From positions 57,370,451 to 57,434,450 of the forward strand of contig OX424556.1 in the NCBI GenBank assembly GCA_949152475.1: 64,000 bases of DNA. Direction: 5' to 3'. Below, one piece after another: positions 11,501 to 25,100 of this stretch; position 1 is the stretch's first letter; every line of letters starts with the position of its first letter. The notes under the pieces were generated by a model that was given only the letters and a program-made list of their open reading frames with translations, was not told the origin of the DNA and did not search any database. The DNA is from Terebella lapidaria (Eukaryota > Annelida > Polychaeta > Terebellida > Terebellidae). Position numbers and translations under genes: made by a program.

Positions 11501-12652
11501 TAGTATAAAAATAAAAGTTAATTTGAAAACTTTTGATATCTCACTTAATATTGAGATTAAAGATTATGAATTAATTGTGGGCATATAGGAAATGGTATAC
11601 ATGTATGCTGAATATTCCCCCGACCTTGAATTTGACGTTTGACTTCATTTTCAGGGTCATAGGACAAAATTGCTAATATCTCTCTTATTATTGAACTAGC
11701 AGATTAGCAATCGATTGTGGAGATATTGGAAATGATAAATTCTTGAATTTGATCTTTGACCTAATTTTCAACGTCACAGGACAAAACTAATATTTCACTT
11801 CTTATTGACTTTATAGCTTGGGAATCAATTGTGGATATAGGAAATGATATAAGGCAATTAATCTGATGACTTTGAATTTGACCTCCACGTCATTTTCAAG
11901 CACAAAATGTCTAATATTTTGCTTATTATTGACTATACAGGTTAGGAATTCATAGTGCTCATACAGTGGATCCTGTGTTTTAAGACCACCCAAGGGACCC
12001 CAAAAAGGTGGTCTTAAATGACAGGTGGTCTCTCATGACAGGTTCATTTACATGATAAAAGGCCACTTGGGACAAAGTGTAGCAGTCTTAAAACATAGGG
12101 TGGTCTCTCAAACCAGGTGGTCTTTAACACAGGATCCACTGTATATTAAATGATATATGCTGAATATTCTCATGACCTTGAATTGACCTCTCACCTTATT
12201 TTCAAGGTCACAGGACAAAATTGCTAATATCTCACTCATTGTCGACTGTACAGCTTACGAATCAATTGTGAACATAGGTAATGATATACTAGTATGGTGA
12301 ATATTGTCCAGACCTTGAATTTGAACTTTGACCCCATTTTCCAGGTCACAGGACAAAATGGCTATTATTTTGTTTATTATCGTCTTTATATACAGGGAAT
12401 GATATACCTAAACTGAATATTCTGATGACCTTTAATTTGACCTTTGATTTCATTTTCAAGGTCACAGGTCAACATTGCTAATATCTCTTATTATTGATCT
12501 TAGATCTTAGCAATCAATTGTGGACATATAGGAAATGATATATATGCTGAATATTCTCGTGACCTTGAATTTGAAGGTCACGGGACAAAATAGCTAATAT
12601 CTAAAATGTAAAACATATTGTCCGGAAACCTTATAGCCCTTGAGCTAATTTC
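11501..12652 (+). repeat. Degenerate 134-bp array and family A2 3' end
   Basis: Diverged units with ATATAGGAAATG.TAT.., GACCTTGAATTTGAC and CAAGGTCACAGGACAAAAT end in TTGTCCGGAAACCTTATAGC. It is older-looking than the arrays at 7.3 and 10.3 kb and is interrupted by a MITE at 11964-12141. Confidence 0.75.
11964..12141. mobile_element. 178-bp MITE with TA target duplication
   Basis: The left end CAGTGGATCCTGTGTTTTAA and the right end, reverse-complemented, CAGTGGATCCTGTGTTAAAG form ~26-bp inverted repeats. TA flanks both sides (11962-11963 and 12142-12143). CAGTGG ends and TA duplication fit a pogo/Tigger-type mariner derivative. The interior has GGTGGTCT repeats and no ORF. Confidence 0.8.
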
Positions 12653-12696
12653 ATGTGCAACTGAGAAGTATTCAAATCAAACACTAAGTTGGCAAA

Positions 12697-12986
12697 GTGG
12701 CTGAGTGACTATGTTACATTGTCTATCATTCAGGTGGTAGAGGACTGGCATTCTGTGGCTGAGTGACTATGTTACGTTGTCTATCATTCAGGTTGTGGAG
12801 GACTGGCATTTTGTGGCTGAGTGACTATGTTACGTTATATATCATTCAGGTTGTGGGGGACTGGCATTCTGTGGCTGAGTGACTATGTTACGTTGTCTAT
12901 CATGCAGGTGGTGAAGGACTGGCATTCTGTGGCTGAGTGACTATGTTACGTTATATATATATCATGCAGGTGGTGGAGGGCTGGCA
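12697..12986 (+). repeat. 58-bp minisatellite spanning a splice acceptor
   Basis: Units start at 12697, 12755, 12813, 12871 and 12929 (GTGGCTGAGTGACTATGTTA). Each contains TATCATT/GCAG followed by a near copy of the first ~25 exon bases (GTGGTGGAGGACTGGCATTC). Only the last unit continues into the real exon at 12970. The array therefore duplicates both the intron 3' end and the exon start. Confidence 0.9.
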
Positions 12987-13102
12987 CTTTATGGCACTGG
13001 GACTCTGCACAGCTGGGCTCAAAGTCTTGCGGATCTCACGCGCTGTTTCACCGACACGCGCAAAGTCGACCGAACCAAACTTATGGATGACAGCGCATAC
13101 AG
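12970..13102 (+). CDS. Metalloprotease exon 1 of those visible
   Basis: The acceptor TATATCATGCAG precedes 12970, and the donor AG|GTAGAT follows 13102. It reads GGGLALYGTGTLHSWAQSLA through DDSAY and the split Arg codon AG|G completed by the next exon. The first codon is also split, needing one base from an upstream exon not found here. Four copies of its first ~25 bases lie in the minisatellite just upstream. Confidence 0.85.
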
Positions 13103-16100
13103 GTAGATTGATCATCGCAAATAGAGTCAGAGAAAAGGCCATGAGTTACATGAAACCTATTGGTTAGGCGTGTTTTCTCAAGTAATAGGGCATTTTGACC
13201 TGACAGATTCACCCTATGTACCTTTGTGATATGTAGAAGTTTTGTTGCCTTTGAATCGACAGTCTGCGGATATATGTCATTAACGAAAAAATCTTCCAAG
13301 ATGTAACTTGATTTCTTATTAATAGTCCATACAGAAAATGTGTTTCCGGCAACATTTACGAACATGTTTTGACAATAGAGTTTAATATCAGTGTAACAAT
13401 TGTTGGAAAATCAATACTAGTACTCTGTGCAATTCTCATGATTGCCAGTAAGCTACTGCACCCTTGGTGGTATGTTTTCAAAATCTATTCAGACACTTTT
13501 TTTGAAAATCATACGATTCTCCTTATGTACTTGAAATGTTTATAAGTTTTGCACCTTTTGAAATGACGGTCTGCATTTGGCGGCCATTTTCTAACGTGTC
13601 GACAACAAATTTTTTTTTGTCCCGAAAACAAGTCACTATCCATTTTGAGAGATTTCCAACATATCAAAAAAAAATTTTTTGGCCATAGAAATTTTTTTTG
13701 GCTTTATACCTTCATAATTCAAGCTGTGCATAGTAAACTTCTACAACACTTGAAGATAGAGCCTAAGTATTGGTACATTCAAATGGGAAATCATATGTTG
13801 CGGTTTGAGTGGTGATCTTCAATTTGACCTTCAATGACCTTGTAACCCCCACCCACCCCCGTGAATAGTGAATATGTGTCATTAATGAAGAAAGCCTTCC
13901 AAGATGTAACTTGTTTCTGTATTATAGTCATTGTCAGTTTCATTCGTATAAGCAGTAGCTTATAGTTACATCTAGTGTTGTGCACCCTGTCAATTATGTA
14001 AGTCAGTATTTCAATAGCCCTAAGCAATTCACCTCATTCTATCTGTCAGTTCATTGTGTCAACTAGCCATCTGTCTATGCATGACTAAAACTTCCTGTTC
14101 TGTTAATTATCCCTAAAGATATGGTTATGTAAACTAAATGTCACATTAGCATAATAAGTATTAGAAGCCTATAAATGCAGGCCATCCCAGTGCATGGACA
14201 GAACGAGTCTTGGGTGTCCAAGACGGAGGACCAGTCTCCACAAGCCGGCCACTCAGTTATAGTGGAAACCACTGTTCTGGAACCGGGCTTGTTGGAAGGG
14301 CGTGCCGTCAGTTATTTCATTAAATAGGATTTCAACTGTTCAATAAATCATCAGTGAAGAGTACACTGGATTTATCCTATATGTCACCGAAATTAGCAGT
14401 GATACTAGTTTTTGTACTCGTGGCCTTACATGCACAAACAAGTTTTTGGGGTTAATATTTGTGAACTTTAAAGCAGAATGGACGTTATTTTCAGACTCTT
14501 CACCCCAAACAAAGATGTCTAAAGGGAATGTCATTTGAACTTTGACTTGTGCCATTTTCAGAGTCATCATGGTTCCAGACAAGGTCTCTTAGGGATATGC
14601 TAGGTAGGAATAAAGCTTCACACGAAATGCCCCAAGGCATCTTTAGGCCTTGACGTCCAGTTTTGACTGCATTTCTCCATTGTCCAGGGAGTTTTACTGG
14701 GCTAACTATTCAACCGGTTTGGGGGCTTCACTACACGAGCTAGGCCACACATTCGATCTGGCACACACGCCCACTGGGGTGATGGCTAGAGGTTTTGATG
14801 ATCTGTACCGTGTGTTTCTGGCTCAGCCACCTCTTCTGCGAACTGCGACTGGTGACAACAGCAGGAGTGCCAGTCCTGTCCCTTACAGCCCCAGGGACAG
14901 TCCACTGCACCGACCAAAGGTATCTATACTACTGGGCTCACAAGTTGGGGACAGTATAGATACTGAAGGTATCTATACTATTGGGATCGCAAGTCAGGAA
15001 TAGTGGCGAAGCTGCCAAAAATTACTACATTGCTTTATGACTATATGTATTTCAGCACCCTAGAGCAAGTACTAGTAGGCGAATCTTCATTTCAACGTAC
15101 CAAAAAATTCACTTGACAGGTGCAGCTCATGTGCTATTACATATAAATAATGGATTTGAATTATGACATCACAATAAATATCCATCAATTTATAATTCCA
15201 TGTTTGTCAAGTTATCAATGAACTGTAATACTGTATGTGTCGTGAAAACTGTGTGTTTACAGATGAATGGTAGTGGGTCGGGATCACCTAAGCCGTGCCC
15301 TGCAGTCCACCCTCGTCCCCTCTCACTGATGGATGAAAACAAAGTCATCCAGATTGAGGCAGCCTTCCGCCGAGCCCAGGGACCCATCCGCATGACCATC
15401 ACACAGAATAACTATGATGGTTCTCGCACCAGGAAGTCTGTAGCAAGGCAAGTCCACACAGAGAGGTCTTTACTTGATCCAGAGCTCACACAGAGAGGTC
15501 TTTACTTGAGTGATCCAGAGCTCACACAGAGAGGTCTTTACTGGATCCAGAGCTCACACAGAGAGGTCTTTACTTGATCCAGAGCTCACACATAGAGGTC
15601 TTTACTTGATCCAGAGCTCACACAGAGAGGTCTTTACTTCAGTGATCCAGAGCTCACACAGAGAGGTCTTTACTTGAGTGATCCAGAGCTCACACAGAGT
15701 GGTCTTTACTTGAGTGATCCAGAGCTCACACAGAGAGGTCTTTACTTGATCCAGAGCTCAAACAGAGTGGTCTTTACTTGAGTGATCCAGAGCTCACACA
15801 GAGAGGTCTTTACTTGATCCAGAGCTCACACAGAGAGGTCTTTACTTGAGTGATCCAGAGCTCACACAGAGAGGTCTTTACTTGATCCAGAGCTCACACA
15901 GAGAGGTCTTTACTTGATCCAGAGCTCACACATAGAGGTCTTTACTTGATCCAGAGCTCACACAGAGAGGTCTTTACTTCAGTGATCCAGAGCTCACACA
16001 GAGAGGTCTTTACTTGAGTGATCCAGAGCTCACACAGAGTGGTCTTTACTTGAGTGATCCAGAGCTCACACACAGAGGTCTTTACTTGATCCAGAGCTCA

Positions 16101-19100
16101 CACAGAGAGGTCTTTACTTGATCCAGAGCTCACACATAGAGGTCTTTACTTGATCCAGAGCTCACACAGAGAGGTCTTTACTTCAGTGATCCAGAGCTCA
16201 CACAGAGAGGTCTTTACTTGAGTGATCCAGAGCTCACACAGAGTGGTCTTTACTTGAGTGATCCAGAGCTCACACAGAGAGGTCTTTACTTGATCCAGAG
16301 CTCAAACAGAGTGGTCTTTACTTGAGTGATCCAGAGCTCACACAGAGAGGTCTTTACTTGATCCAGAGCTCACACAGAGAGGTCTTTACTTGAGTGATCC
16401 AGAGCTCACACACAGAGGTCTTTACTTGATCCAGAGCTCACACAGAGAGGTCTTTACTTGAGTGATCCAGAGCTCAGACAGAGAGGTCTTTACTTGATCC
16501 AGAGCTCACACAGAGAGGTCTTTACTTGAGTGATCCAGAACTCACACAGAGAGGTCTTTACATGATCCAGAGCTCACACAGAGAGGTCTTTTCTTGATCC
16601 AGAGCTCACACAGAGAGGTCTTTACTTGATCCAGAGGTCACACAGAGAGGTCTTTACTTGATCCAGAGCTCACACAGAGTGGTCTTTACTTGATCCAGAG
16701 CTCACACAGAGAGGTTTTTACTTGATCCAGAGCTCACACAGAGAGGTCTTTACTTGATCCAGAGCTCACACAGAGAGGTCTTTACTTGATCCAAAGCTCA
16801 CACAGAGAGGTCTTTAAATGATCCAGAGCTCACACTGAGAGGTCTTTACTTGTTCCAGAGCTCACACAGAGAGGTCTTTACTTGATCCAGAGCTCACACA
16901 GAGAGATCTTTACTTGATCCAGAGCTCACACAGAGGTCTTTACTTGATCCAAAGCTCACACAGAGAGGTCTTTACTTGATCCAGAGCTCACACAGAGAGG
17001 TCTTTACTTGATCCAGAGCTCACACAGAGAGCTCTTTACTTGAGTGATCCAGAGCTCACACAGAGAGGTCTCTACTTGATCCAGAGCTCACACAGAGAAG
17101 TCTTTACTTGATCCAGAGCTCACACAGATAGGTCTTTACTTGAGTGATCCAGAGCTCACACAAAGAGATCTTTACTTGACCCAGAGCTCACACAGAGAGG
17201 TCTTTACATGATCCAGAGCTCACACAGAGAGGTCTTTACTTGAGTGATCCAGAGCTCACACAGAGAGGTCTTTACTTGATCCAGAGCACACACGGAGAGG
17301 TCTTTACTTGATCCAGAGCTCACACAGAGAGGTCTTTACTTGATCCAGAGCACACACAGAGTGGTCTTTACTTGTTCCAGAGCTCACACAGAGAGGTCTT
17401 TACTTGATCCAGAGCTCACACAGAGGTGTCTTTAAATGATCCAGAGCTCACACAGAGAGGTCTTTACTTGATCCAGAGCTCACACAGAGAGGTCTTTACT
17501 TGATCCAGAGCTCACACAGAGAGGTCTTTACTTGATCCAGAGCTCACACAGAGAGGTTTTTACTTGATCCAGAGCTCACACAGAGGTCTTTACTTGATCC
17601 AGAGCTCACACAGAGAGGTCTTTACTTGATCCAGAGCTCACACAGAGGTCTTCAAATGATCCAGAGCTCACACAGAGAGGTCTTTACTTGATCCAGAGCT
17701 CACACAGAGAGGTCTTTACTTGATCCAGAGCTCACACAGAGAGGTCTTTATTTGATCCAGAGCTCACACAGAGAGGTCTTTATTTGATCCAGAGCTCACA
17801 CAGAGAGGTCTTTACTTGATCCAGAGCTCACACAGAGGTCTTTACTTGATCCAGAGCTCACACAGAGAGGTCTTTACTTGGGTGATCCAGAGCTCACACA
17901 GAGAGGTCTTTACTTGATCCAGAGCTCACACAGAAAGGTCTTTACTTGATCCAGAGCTCAAACAGAGAGGTCTTTACTTGATCCAGAGCTCACACAGAGA
18001 AGTTTTTACTTGATCTAGAGCTCACACAGAGAGGTCTTTACTTGATCCAGAGCTCACACAGAGAGGTATTTACTTGAGTGATCCAGAGCTCACACACAGA
18101 TGTCTTTACTTGAGTGATCCAGAGCTCACACAGAGAGGTCTTTACTTGATCCAGAGCTCACACAGAGAAGTCTTTACTTGATCTAGAGCTCACACAGAGT
18201 GGTCTTTACTTGATCCAGAGCTCACACAGAGAGGTCTTTACTTGATCCAGAGCTCACACAGAGAGGTCTTTACTTGATCCAGAGCTCACACAGAGAGGTC
18301 TTTACTTGGGTGATCCAGAGCTCACACAGAGAGGTCTTTACTTGATCCAGAACTCGCACAGAAAGGTCTTTACTTGATCCAGAGCTCACACAGAGAGGTC
18401 TTTACTTGATCCAGAGCTCACACAGAGAAGTCTTTACTTGATCTAGAGCTCACACAGAGAGGTCTTTACTTGATCCAGAGCTCACACAGAGAGGTCTTTA
18501 CTTGAGTGATCCAGAGCTCACACACAGATGTCTTTACTTGAGTGATCCAGAGCTCACACAGAGAGGTCTTTACTTGATCCAGAGCTCACACAGAGAAGTC
18601 TTTACTTGATCTAGAGCTCACACAGAGTGGTCTTTACTTGATCCAGAGCTCACACAGAGAGGTCTTTACTTGATCCAGAGCTCACACAGAGAGGTCTTTA
18701 CTTGATCCAGAGCTCACACAGAAAGGTCTTTACTTGATCCAGAGCTCACACAGAGAGGTCTTTACTTGATCCAGAGCTCACACAGAGGTCTTTACTTGAT
18801 CCAGACCTCACACAGAGGTCTTTACTTGATCCAGAGCTCACACAGAGAGGTCTTTACTTGGGTGATCCAGAGCTCACACAGAGTGGTCTTTACTTGATCC
18901 AGAGCTCACACAGAGAGCTCTTTACTTGAGTGATCCAGAGCTCACACAGAGAGGTCTCTACTTGATCCAGAGCTCACACAGAGAAGTCTTTACTTGATCC
19001 AGAGCTCACACAGAGAGGTCTTTACTTGAGTGATCCAGAGCTCACACAAAGAGGTCTTCACTTGACCCAGAGCTCACACAGAGAGGTCTTTACATGATCC

Positions 19101-22100
19101 AGAGCTCACACAGAGAGGTCTTTACTTGAGTGATCCAGAGCTCACACAGAGGTCTTTAAATGATCCAGAGCTCACACAGAGAGGTCTTTACTTGATCCAG
19201 AGCTCACACAGAGGTCTTTACTTGATCCAGAGCTCACACAGAGAGGTCTTTACTTGGGTGATCCAGAGCTCACACAGAGAGGTCTTTACTTGATCCAGAG
19301 CTCACACAGAAAGGTCTTTACTTGATCCAGAGCTCACACAGAGAGGTCTTTACTTGATCCAGAGCTCACACAGAGAAGTCTTTACTTGATCTAGAGCTCA
19401 CACAGAGAGGTCTTTACTTGATCCAGAGCTCACACAGAGAGGTCTTTACTTGAGTGATCCAGAGCTCACACACAGAGGTCTTTACTTGAGTGATCCAGAG
19501 CTCACACAGAGAGGTCTTTACTTGATCCAGAGCTCACACAGAGAAGTCTTTACTTGATCTAGAGCTCACACAGAGTGGTCTTTACTTGATCCAGAGCTCA
19601 CACAGAGAGGTCTTTACTTGATCCAGAGCTCACACAGAGAGGTCTTTACTTGATCCAGAGCTCACACAGAGAGGTCTTTACTTGATCCAGAGCTCACACA
19701 GAGAGGTCTTTACTTGATCCAGAGCTCACACAGAGAGGTCTTTACTTGATCCAGAGCTAACACAGAGTGGTCTTTACTTGAGTGATCCAGAGCTCACACA
19801 GAGAGGTCTTTACTTGATCCAGAGCTCACACAGAGAGGTCTTTACTTGATCCAGAGCTCACACAGAGAGGTCTTTACTTGATCCAGAGCTCACACAGAGA
19901 GGTCTTTACTTGATCCAGAGCTAACACAGAGTGGTCTTTACTTGAGTGATCCAGAGCTCACACAGAGAGGTCTTTACTTGATCCAGAGCTCACACAGAGA
20001 GGTCTTTACTTGATCCAGAGCTCACACAGAGAGGTCTTTACTTGATCCAGAGCTCACACAGAGTGGTCTTTACTTGATCCAGAGCTCACACAGAGAGGTC
20101 TTTACTTGATCCAGAGCTAACACAGAGTGGTCTTTACTTGAGTGATCCAGAGATCACACAGAGAGGTCTTTACTTGATCCAGAGATCACACAGAGAGGTC
20201 TTTACATGAGTGATTCTTGGAGCAGTATATCAAACAAACATTGACCTAGAGCTGGAAAGAACTTTGCTGTGTCATCCTTGTATTTGTTCTAATAGAAGAG
20301 CGATGCTCTAATGCAAGACGTTTAAAAATATGCGAATTCAACTTAGTTTTGGGGAAATCATTGGTATTATTTGTATTCAGATGTGTTAATTATTTGTTGA
20401 CTTGATTGAAATCTGATCAATATGATAATATTATTGATATACTTTGATCTTGACTTGTAGTTATTAGCTTACTGGACCCATGGTACATACACATGGTTCA
20501 TACATGTACATAGTTGATTTTTTCAGATATGTGGATGGTACAGAGCATGTTATGGAGGTCACGATGCAATCAAGTGGTGAACAGACCATTCAGGAACATC
20601 TCAAACACACACCGTCCGGCAAAACTAGTATGTCACACATTGCTTGGTTTTAACTTGAAAAACAAATGATACTGGATATTGTGGAAGTATGGAACTAACG
20701 AATTTATTCCATACATCACCAATCTAAACTACTACAAGCTCCTTTTTGATCCCGGGTATCATTCTGGCTCGAAAATTTGCATTATTGAACAAAGCATGAT
20801 TGTTTGCTTCATGCACCTGCGCTCCTTTTCTCACCAAAACACTGCATAACTGCATCGCAGGGACGATATTTTGATACTGGTTGATGGGTTCATATAGCCA
20901 GATCACCTATTATCATCCATAGATAGTCTTCTGTCAGGTGCATGAGGGACAATCTTGTCTTCTGTCCGGAGCATGAGGGACAATCTTGTCTTCTGTCAGG
21001 AGCATAGGGGACAATCTTGTCTTCTGTCAGGAGCAAGAGGGACAATCATGTCTTCTGTCAGGTGCATGAGGGACAATCTTGTCTTCTGTCAGGAGCATAG
21101 GGGACAATCTTGTCTTCTGTCAGGAGCATGGGGGACAATCTTGTCTTCTGTCAGGAGCAAGAGGGACAATCTTGTCTTCTGTCAGGAGCATAGGAGACAA
21201 TCTTGTCTTCTTTCAGGAGCATGGGGGACAATCTTGTCTTGTGTCAGGAGCATGAGGGACAATCTTGTCTTCTGTCTGGAGCATGAGGGACAATCTTGTC
21301 TTCTGTCAGGAGCATAGGGGACAATCTTGTCTTCTGTCAGGAGCAAGAGGGACAATCATGTCTTCTGTCAGGTGCATGAGGGACAATCTTGTCTTCTGTC
21401 AGGAGCATAGGGGACAATCTTGTCTTCTGTCAGGAGCATGGGGGACAATCTTGTCTTGTGTCAGGAGCAAGAGGGACAATCTTGTCTTCTGTCAGGAGCA
21501 TGAGGGACAGTCTTGTCTTCTGTCAGGAGCATAGGGGACAATCTTGTCTTCTGTCAGGAGCATGGGGGACAATCTTGTCTTCTGTCAGGAGCATGAGGGA
21601 CAATCTTGTCTTGTGTCAGGAGCATGAGGGACAATCTTGTCTTCTGTCAGGAGCATGAGGGACAATCTTGTCTTCTGTCAGGAGCATAGGGGACAATCTT
21701 GTCTTCTGTCAGGAGCATGGGGGACAATCTTGTCTTCTGTCAGGAGCAAGAGGGACAATTTTGTCTTCTGTCAGGAGCATGAGGGACAATCTTGTCTTCT
21801 GTCAGGAGCATGAAGGACAATCTTGTCTTGTGTCAGGAGCATGAGGGACAATCTTGTCTTCTGTCAGGAGCATGAGGAACAATATTGTCTTGTGTCAGGA
21901 GCATGAGGGACAATCTTGTCTTGTGTCAGGAGCATGAGGGACAATCTTGTCTTGTGTCAGGAGCTTGAGGGACAATCTTGTCTTGTGTTTAAGGGCGCAG
22001 TGTACCAATTCATGGCAATTCCCTTTGGGGTCGCCACAGCCTGTATGTAATCACTCGGATCGTATGGGCTATGGCAGCCAGATGACAGGAATTCAGTTCC

Positions 22101-25100
22101 ACCATTATATCAACGATTGGCTGATAATAACCAACTCCCAGTTGCTGGCAATCGAGCAGTCTGGGTTCGTCCTCAGTTTGACCATGTTGACCATGAGTTT
22201 GGGGTGAAAACCAAACTGGGAAAAGTTGCAACTCACTCAATCGTTTGTGTATGTCGGAATCGAGGACGATTTGCTGAGATTCATAGCTCTTTCTCTGAAT
22301 AAGAGTTCTCAAGATGAATGTGCCGTTCGAAGAGGCTTTGGGCCTAAGCGTGATAACAGCACATGAGTATCTCTCGATCATAGGTCTGCTGACGTCTATG
22401 GAGAAGCAAGTTCCCTTTCACATATGCTTTCTCAGACCTATTCAATGTCTGACCTTGCAGTGGTGGATCCTCAAAGTTCGGTTGGACCAGATCGTTGTGT
22501 TGGATGATCGGGCATGGGGGCTATGAGATGGTGGCTCAATTCTGTCAAATTGGACAGGGGCTATTCTTCTCCCTGCTCCCAGATAGTGAGGCACTATAGT
22601 CCAGTTGCCAAATGACTATTTTCTTGTGAAGCATGTTTTGGCGTCATTATGAACTTTTTTTGTTGATTCATCATCTCTGAGCATTCCTGAGTCAGAATCA
22701 GCCGGGTGCCACCTTGGCACCCTTGGGGAATTTTTTTCAGAGCCGAAAAACAAAATGGCTGCCACCGAATACCGCTGAATTTACTTTTTTAACAATATCT
22801 CCGCTTCTAGGTCACTTAGAAGCACAAACTTGGTGTCTACTACTAGGTTTTCATGGCCAAGGAATCCAAATATAATACTGCCAAACTTGTATATATAACA
22901 GCTTATCCGGTTTTCGAGATCGACGAACCCGATTCTTAAAAAAAATTGGTTCTGTTCAAGTCATATGCATTTTCCACTTTAATCGACAATCTTGGTGTTC
23001 ACCACTGGGCTAGTGAATCTATAGTACTGACCCAACAAAAGCTGTATGATTTTAACTCATGAACTGTTACATGTGACAACATTGTGGGTCATTTACCGAT
23101 CATAACTTGATCAGTCATCATTATCGCCTTCCTGAGCAGGTTCTTCTTTGTATATTCGTTGCAACAATCTTGGCTTAAAATACAGCCACGGAACTTTGAA
23201 CAGCACATCTGTTGTTGAGCAGGGGATTTTCAAAAAAAAACTTGCATTCGAGCGAGGTGTACATGCTGAGCAAAGGCATTTAGTGATGGGACAATACCTT
23301 CAGTTTCGCAGCCGAGTTCGCCATCTTCACCTTCCGTACAAATGTCGGTAAACAGACATTGATCACTTCTCCGTTTGGAACAATAACAGGCAGCAATAGA
23401 GGCAGTCGTTGTTTCTTCTGTTCCTAGTTAACCAAGTTAGTTGAAGCGATGTCCTCCCATATGGGACTTCAATGGTGAGGCATTCACAAACAGATATCAA
23501 GATACAAAACTGCACAGAATGGCCAGCATAATATACCGTTTGGGGTGCTGTGAGGTTTACGTTATCTTTGATAGATACAGACCAAACAAAAAGCAAATGA
23601 CAAGATCTTGCCAGACGGTAAAAAATGAAATAATAAAAAAAACATCAGCTCAGTCTATACACGATACTATTTCTGCAAAAAGTGGTTCACAAAGTAACCT
23701 ACACCAAGGCTCGATTGAAACCGTTCATCTACTTCAGTGGAATAGCCACCAGTCATGTCTTGAAGACGACCAAGGATTGTGAGCTGATCACACTCTGGGG
23801 AAGGCCATTTCAATCAGGTGTTGTGCCGGAATGAATGACTGGTACATGTTGACAGTTGTTTGATATTGTGCGAACTGCACAATATCGTTTGGCCGCCTGG
23901 TCCTTGTCTGAGACAGCTCAGAAGGATGATGGTCAATCCATTGGCCATCTTATAGAAACGGGTCAGCGTCATTCTCCTTCTCCACTGCATGAGTGATATC
24001 CATCCGAGGTTATTAGGAATAGCTGTAATGCTGTCTGAATGACGATTGTCATAGGGTTCGTTTGCTAGAAATCTGGCCGCAGATCACTGAACCTTTCCAT
24101 GCCGGTTTCATAGCTTGGCCTGATGTGGGCACCTGACCACACAGCAATATTAAATGAGGTCAGATGAGAGCGAAATTTTTCCTTTGGCTTGAATGACTTG
24201 TCACATCGGATCAGGTTTCTACAAGGGAAGCATATTGCCCGTTTCGCCGTCGTTTATGGGTTATCATCCTGTACTGTCATGCCACCTATGGAATGTTGAT
24301 ACATGTAGGTAGCAATAGGTTTTGTGGCCAGTGAAATTCTAACAATGTAACAGTTTTGAAAGTATTGAAAAGTATTGAAATTCATTTGCCTTTTGTGAAT
24401 TCAGGCATGAAAGATCAAACAAATATCTGCACGCAGCCTGGTGGTTGATGTTATAATCATCGTGATGTCATCTATGAAGACTGGGACCAGCAGGTACTAG
24501 ACATTTAGAGGCCAGATTTCCATCCACGTGGATCTTTTGGGTTCTCTGATCCTTAAATGAACCAATCCGTGGAAGATGTTTGTCTCTGATTCCAAAATAG
24601 TCCAGTTCTCCTTTTTTGTCTGGAGTGTAGGACCCGATCATGTGTCTTGCTGAAGTCTAGTATGGCCATACGTACTTGTTTGCACCTGTTTGGGAAAGTC
24701 AGGTCGTGAATCGCAATGATGAGTTGGGACTCATATGGACGTTTAGCTCGGAATCTGTGTTGGCAGTCAACTAGGATATTTTGTTCGTCAAAATGGTCCA
24801 TCATGTTGCTCACCAGAATATGTTTCATCACTTTGCAAATCACGGTGGTGCCACTATATCTTATCACATCCACACTGGGACCACATTAGCTTTCCTCCAG
24901 CATTCCAGGGAGGTGGGTATAACACTGTGTACTACAGTATCTGTTTGGCATTGGAAAGGCCACAGCATTGAAGACCCCCAAGAGGGGAAATCACCTAATC
25001 TCACTTGGTCAACCAGAAGCAAATGAAACAAACCTGATGCCAGAAACGACTACTTCTTTTGCTGCCTATCATGGTTTCAAACTGGGAGATGATATGTTTG

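Noticed and set aside
14040..14345. Possible solo LTR (TATAAATGC at ~14170, AATAAAT at ~14340)
   Set aside because: No convincing TG...CA ends, target duplication or second copy.
15451..20213. Possible CRISPR-like array
   Set aside because: Units are head to tail with no unique spacers and the context is a eukaryotic intron.
20955..21658. Overlapping 89-120-codon ORFs
   Set aside because: Artefacts of the 31-bp array, where three units restore the frame.
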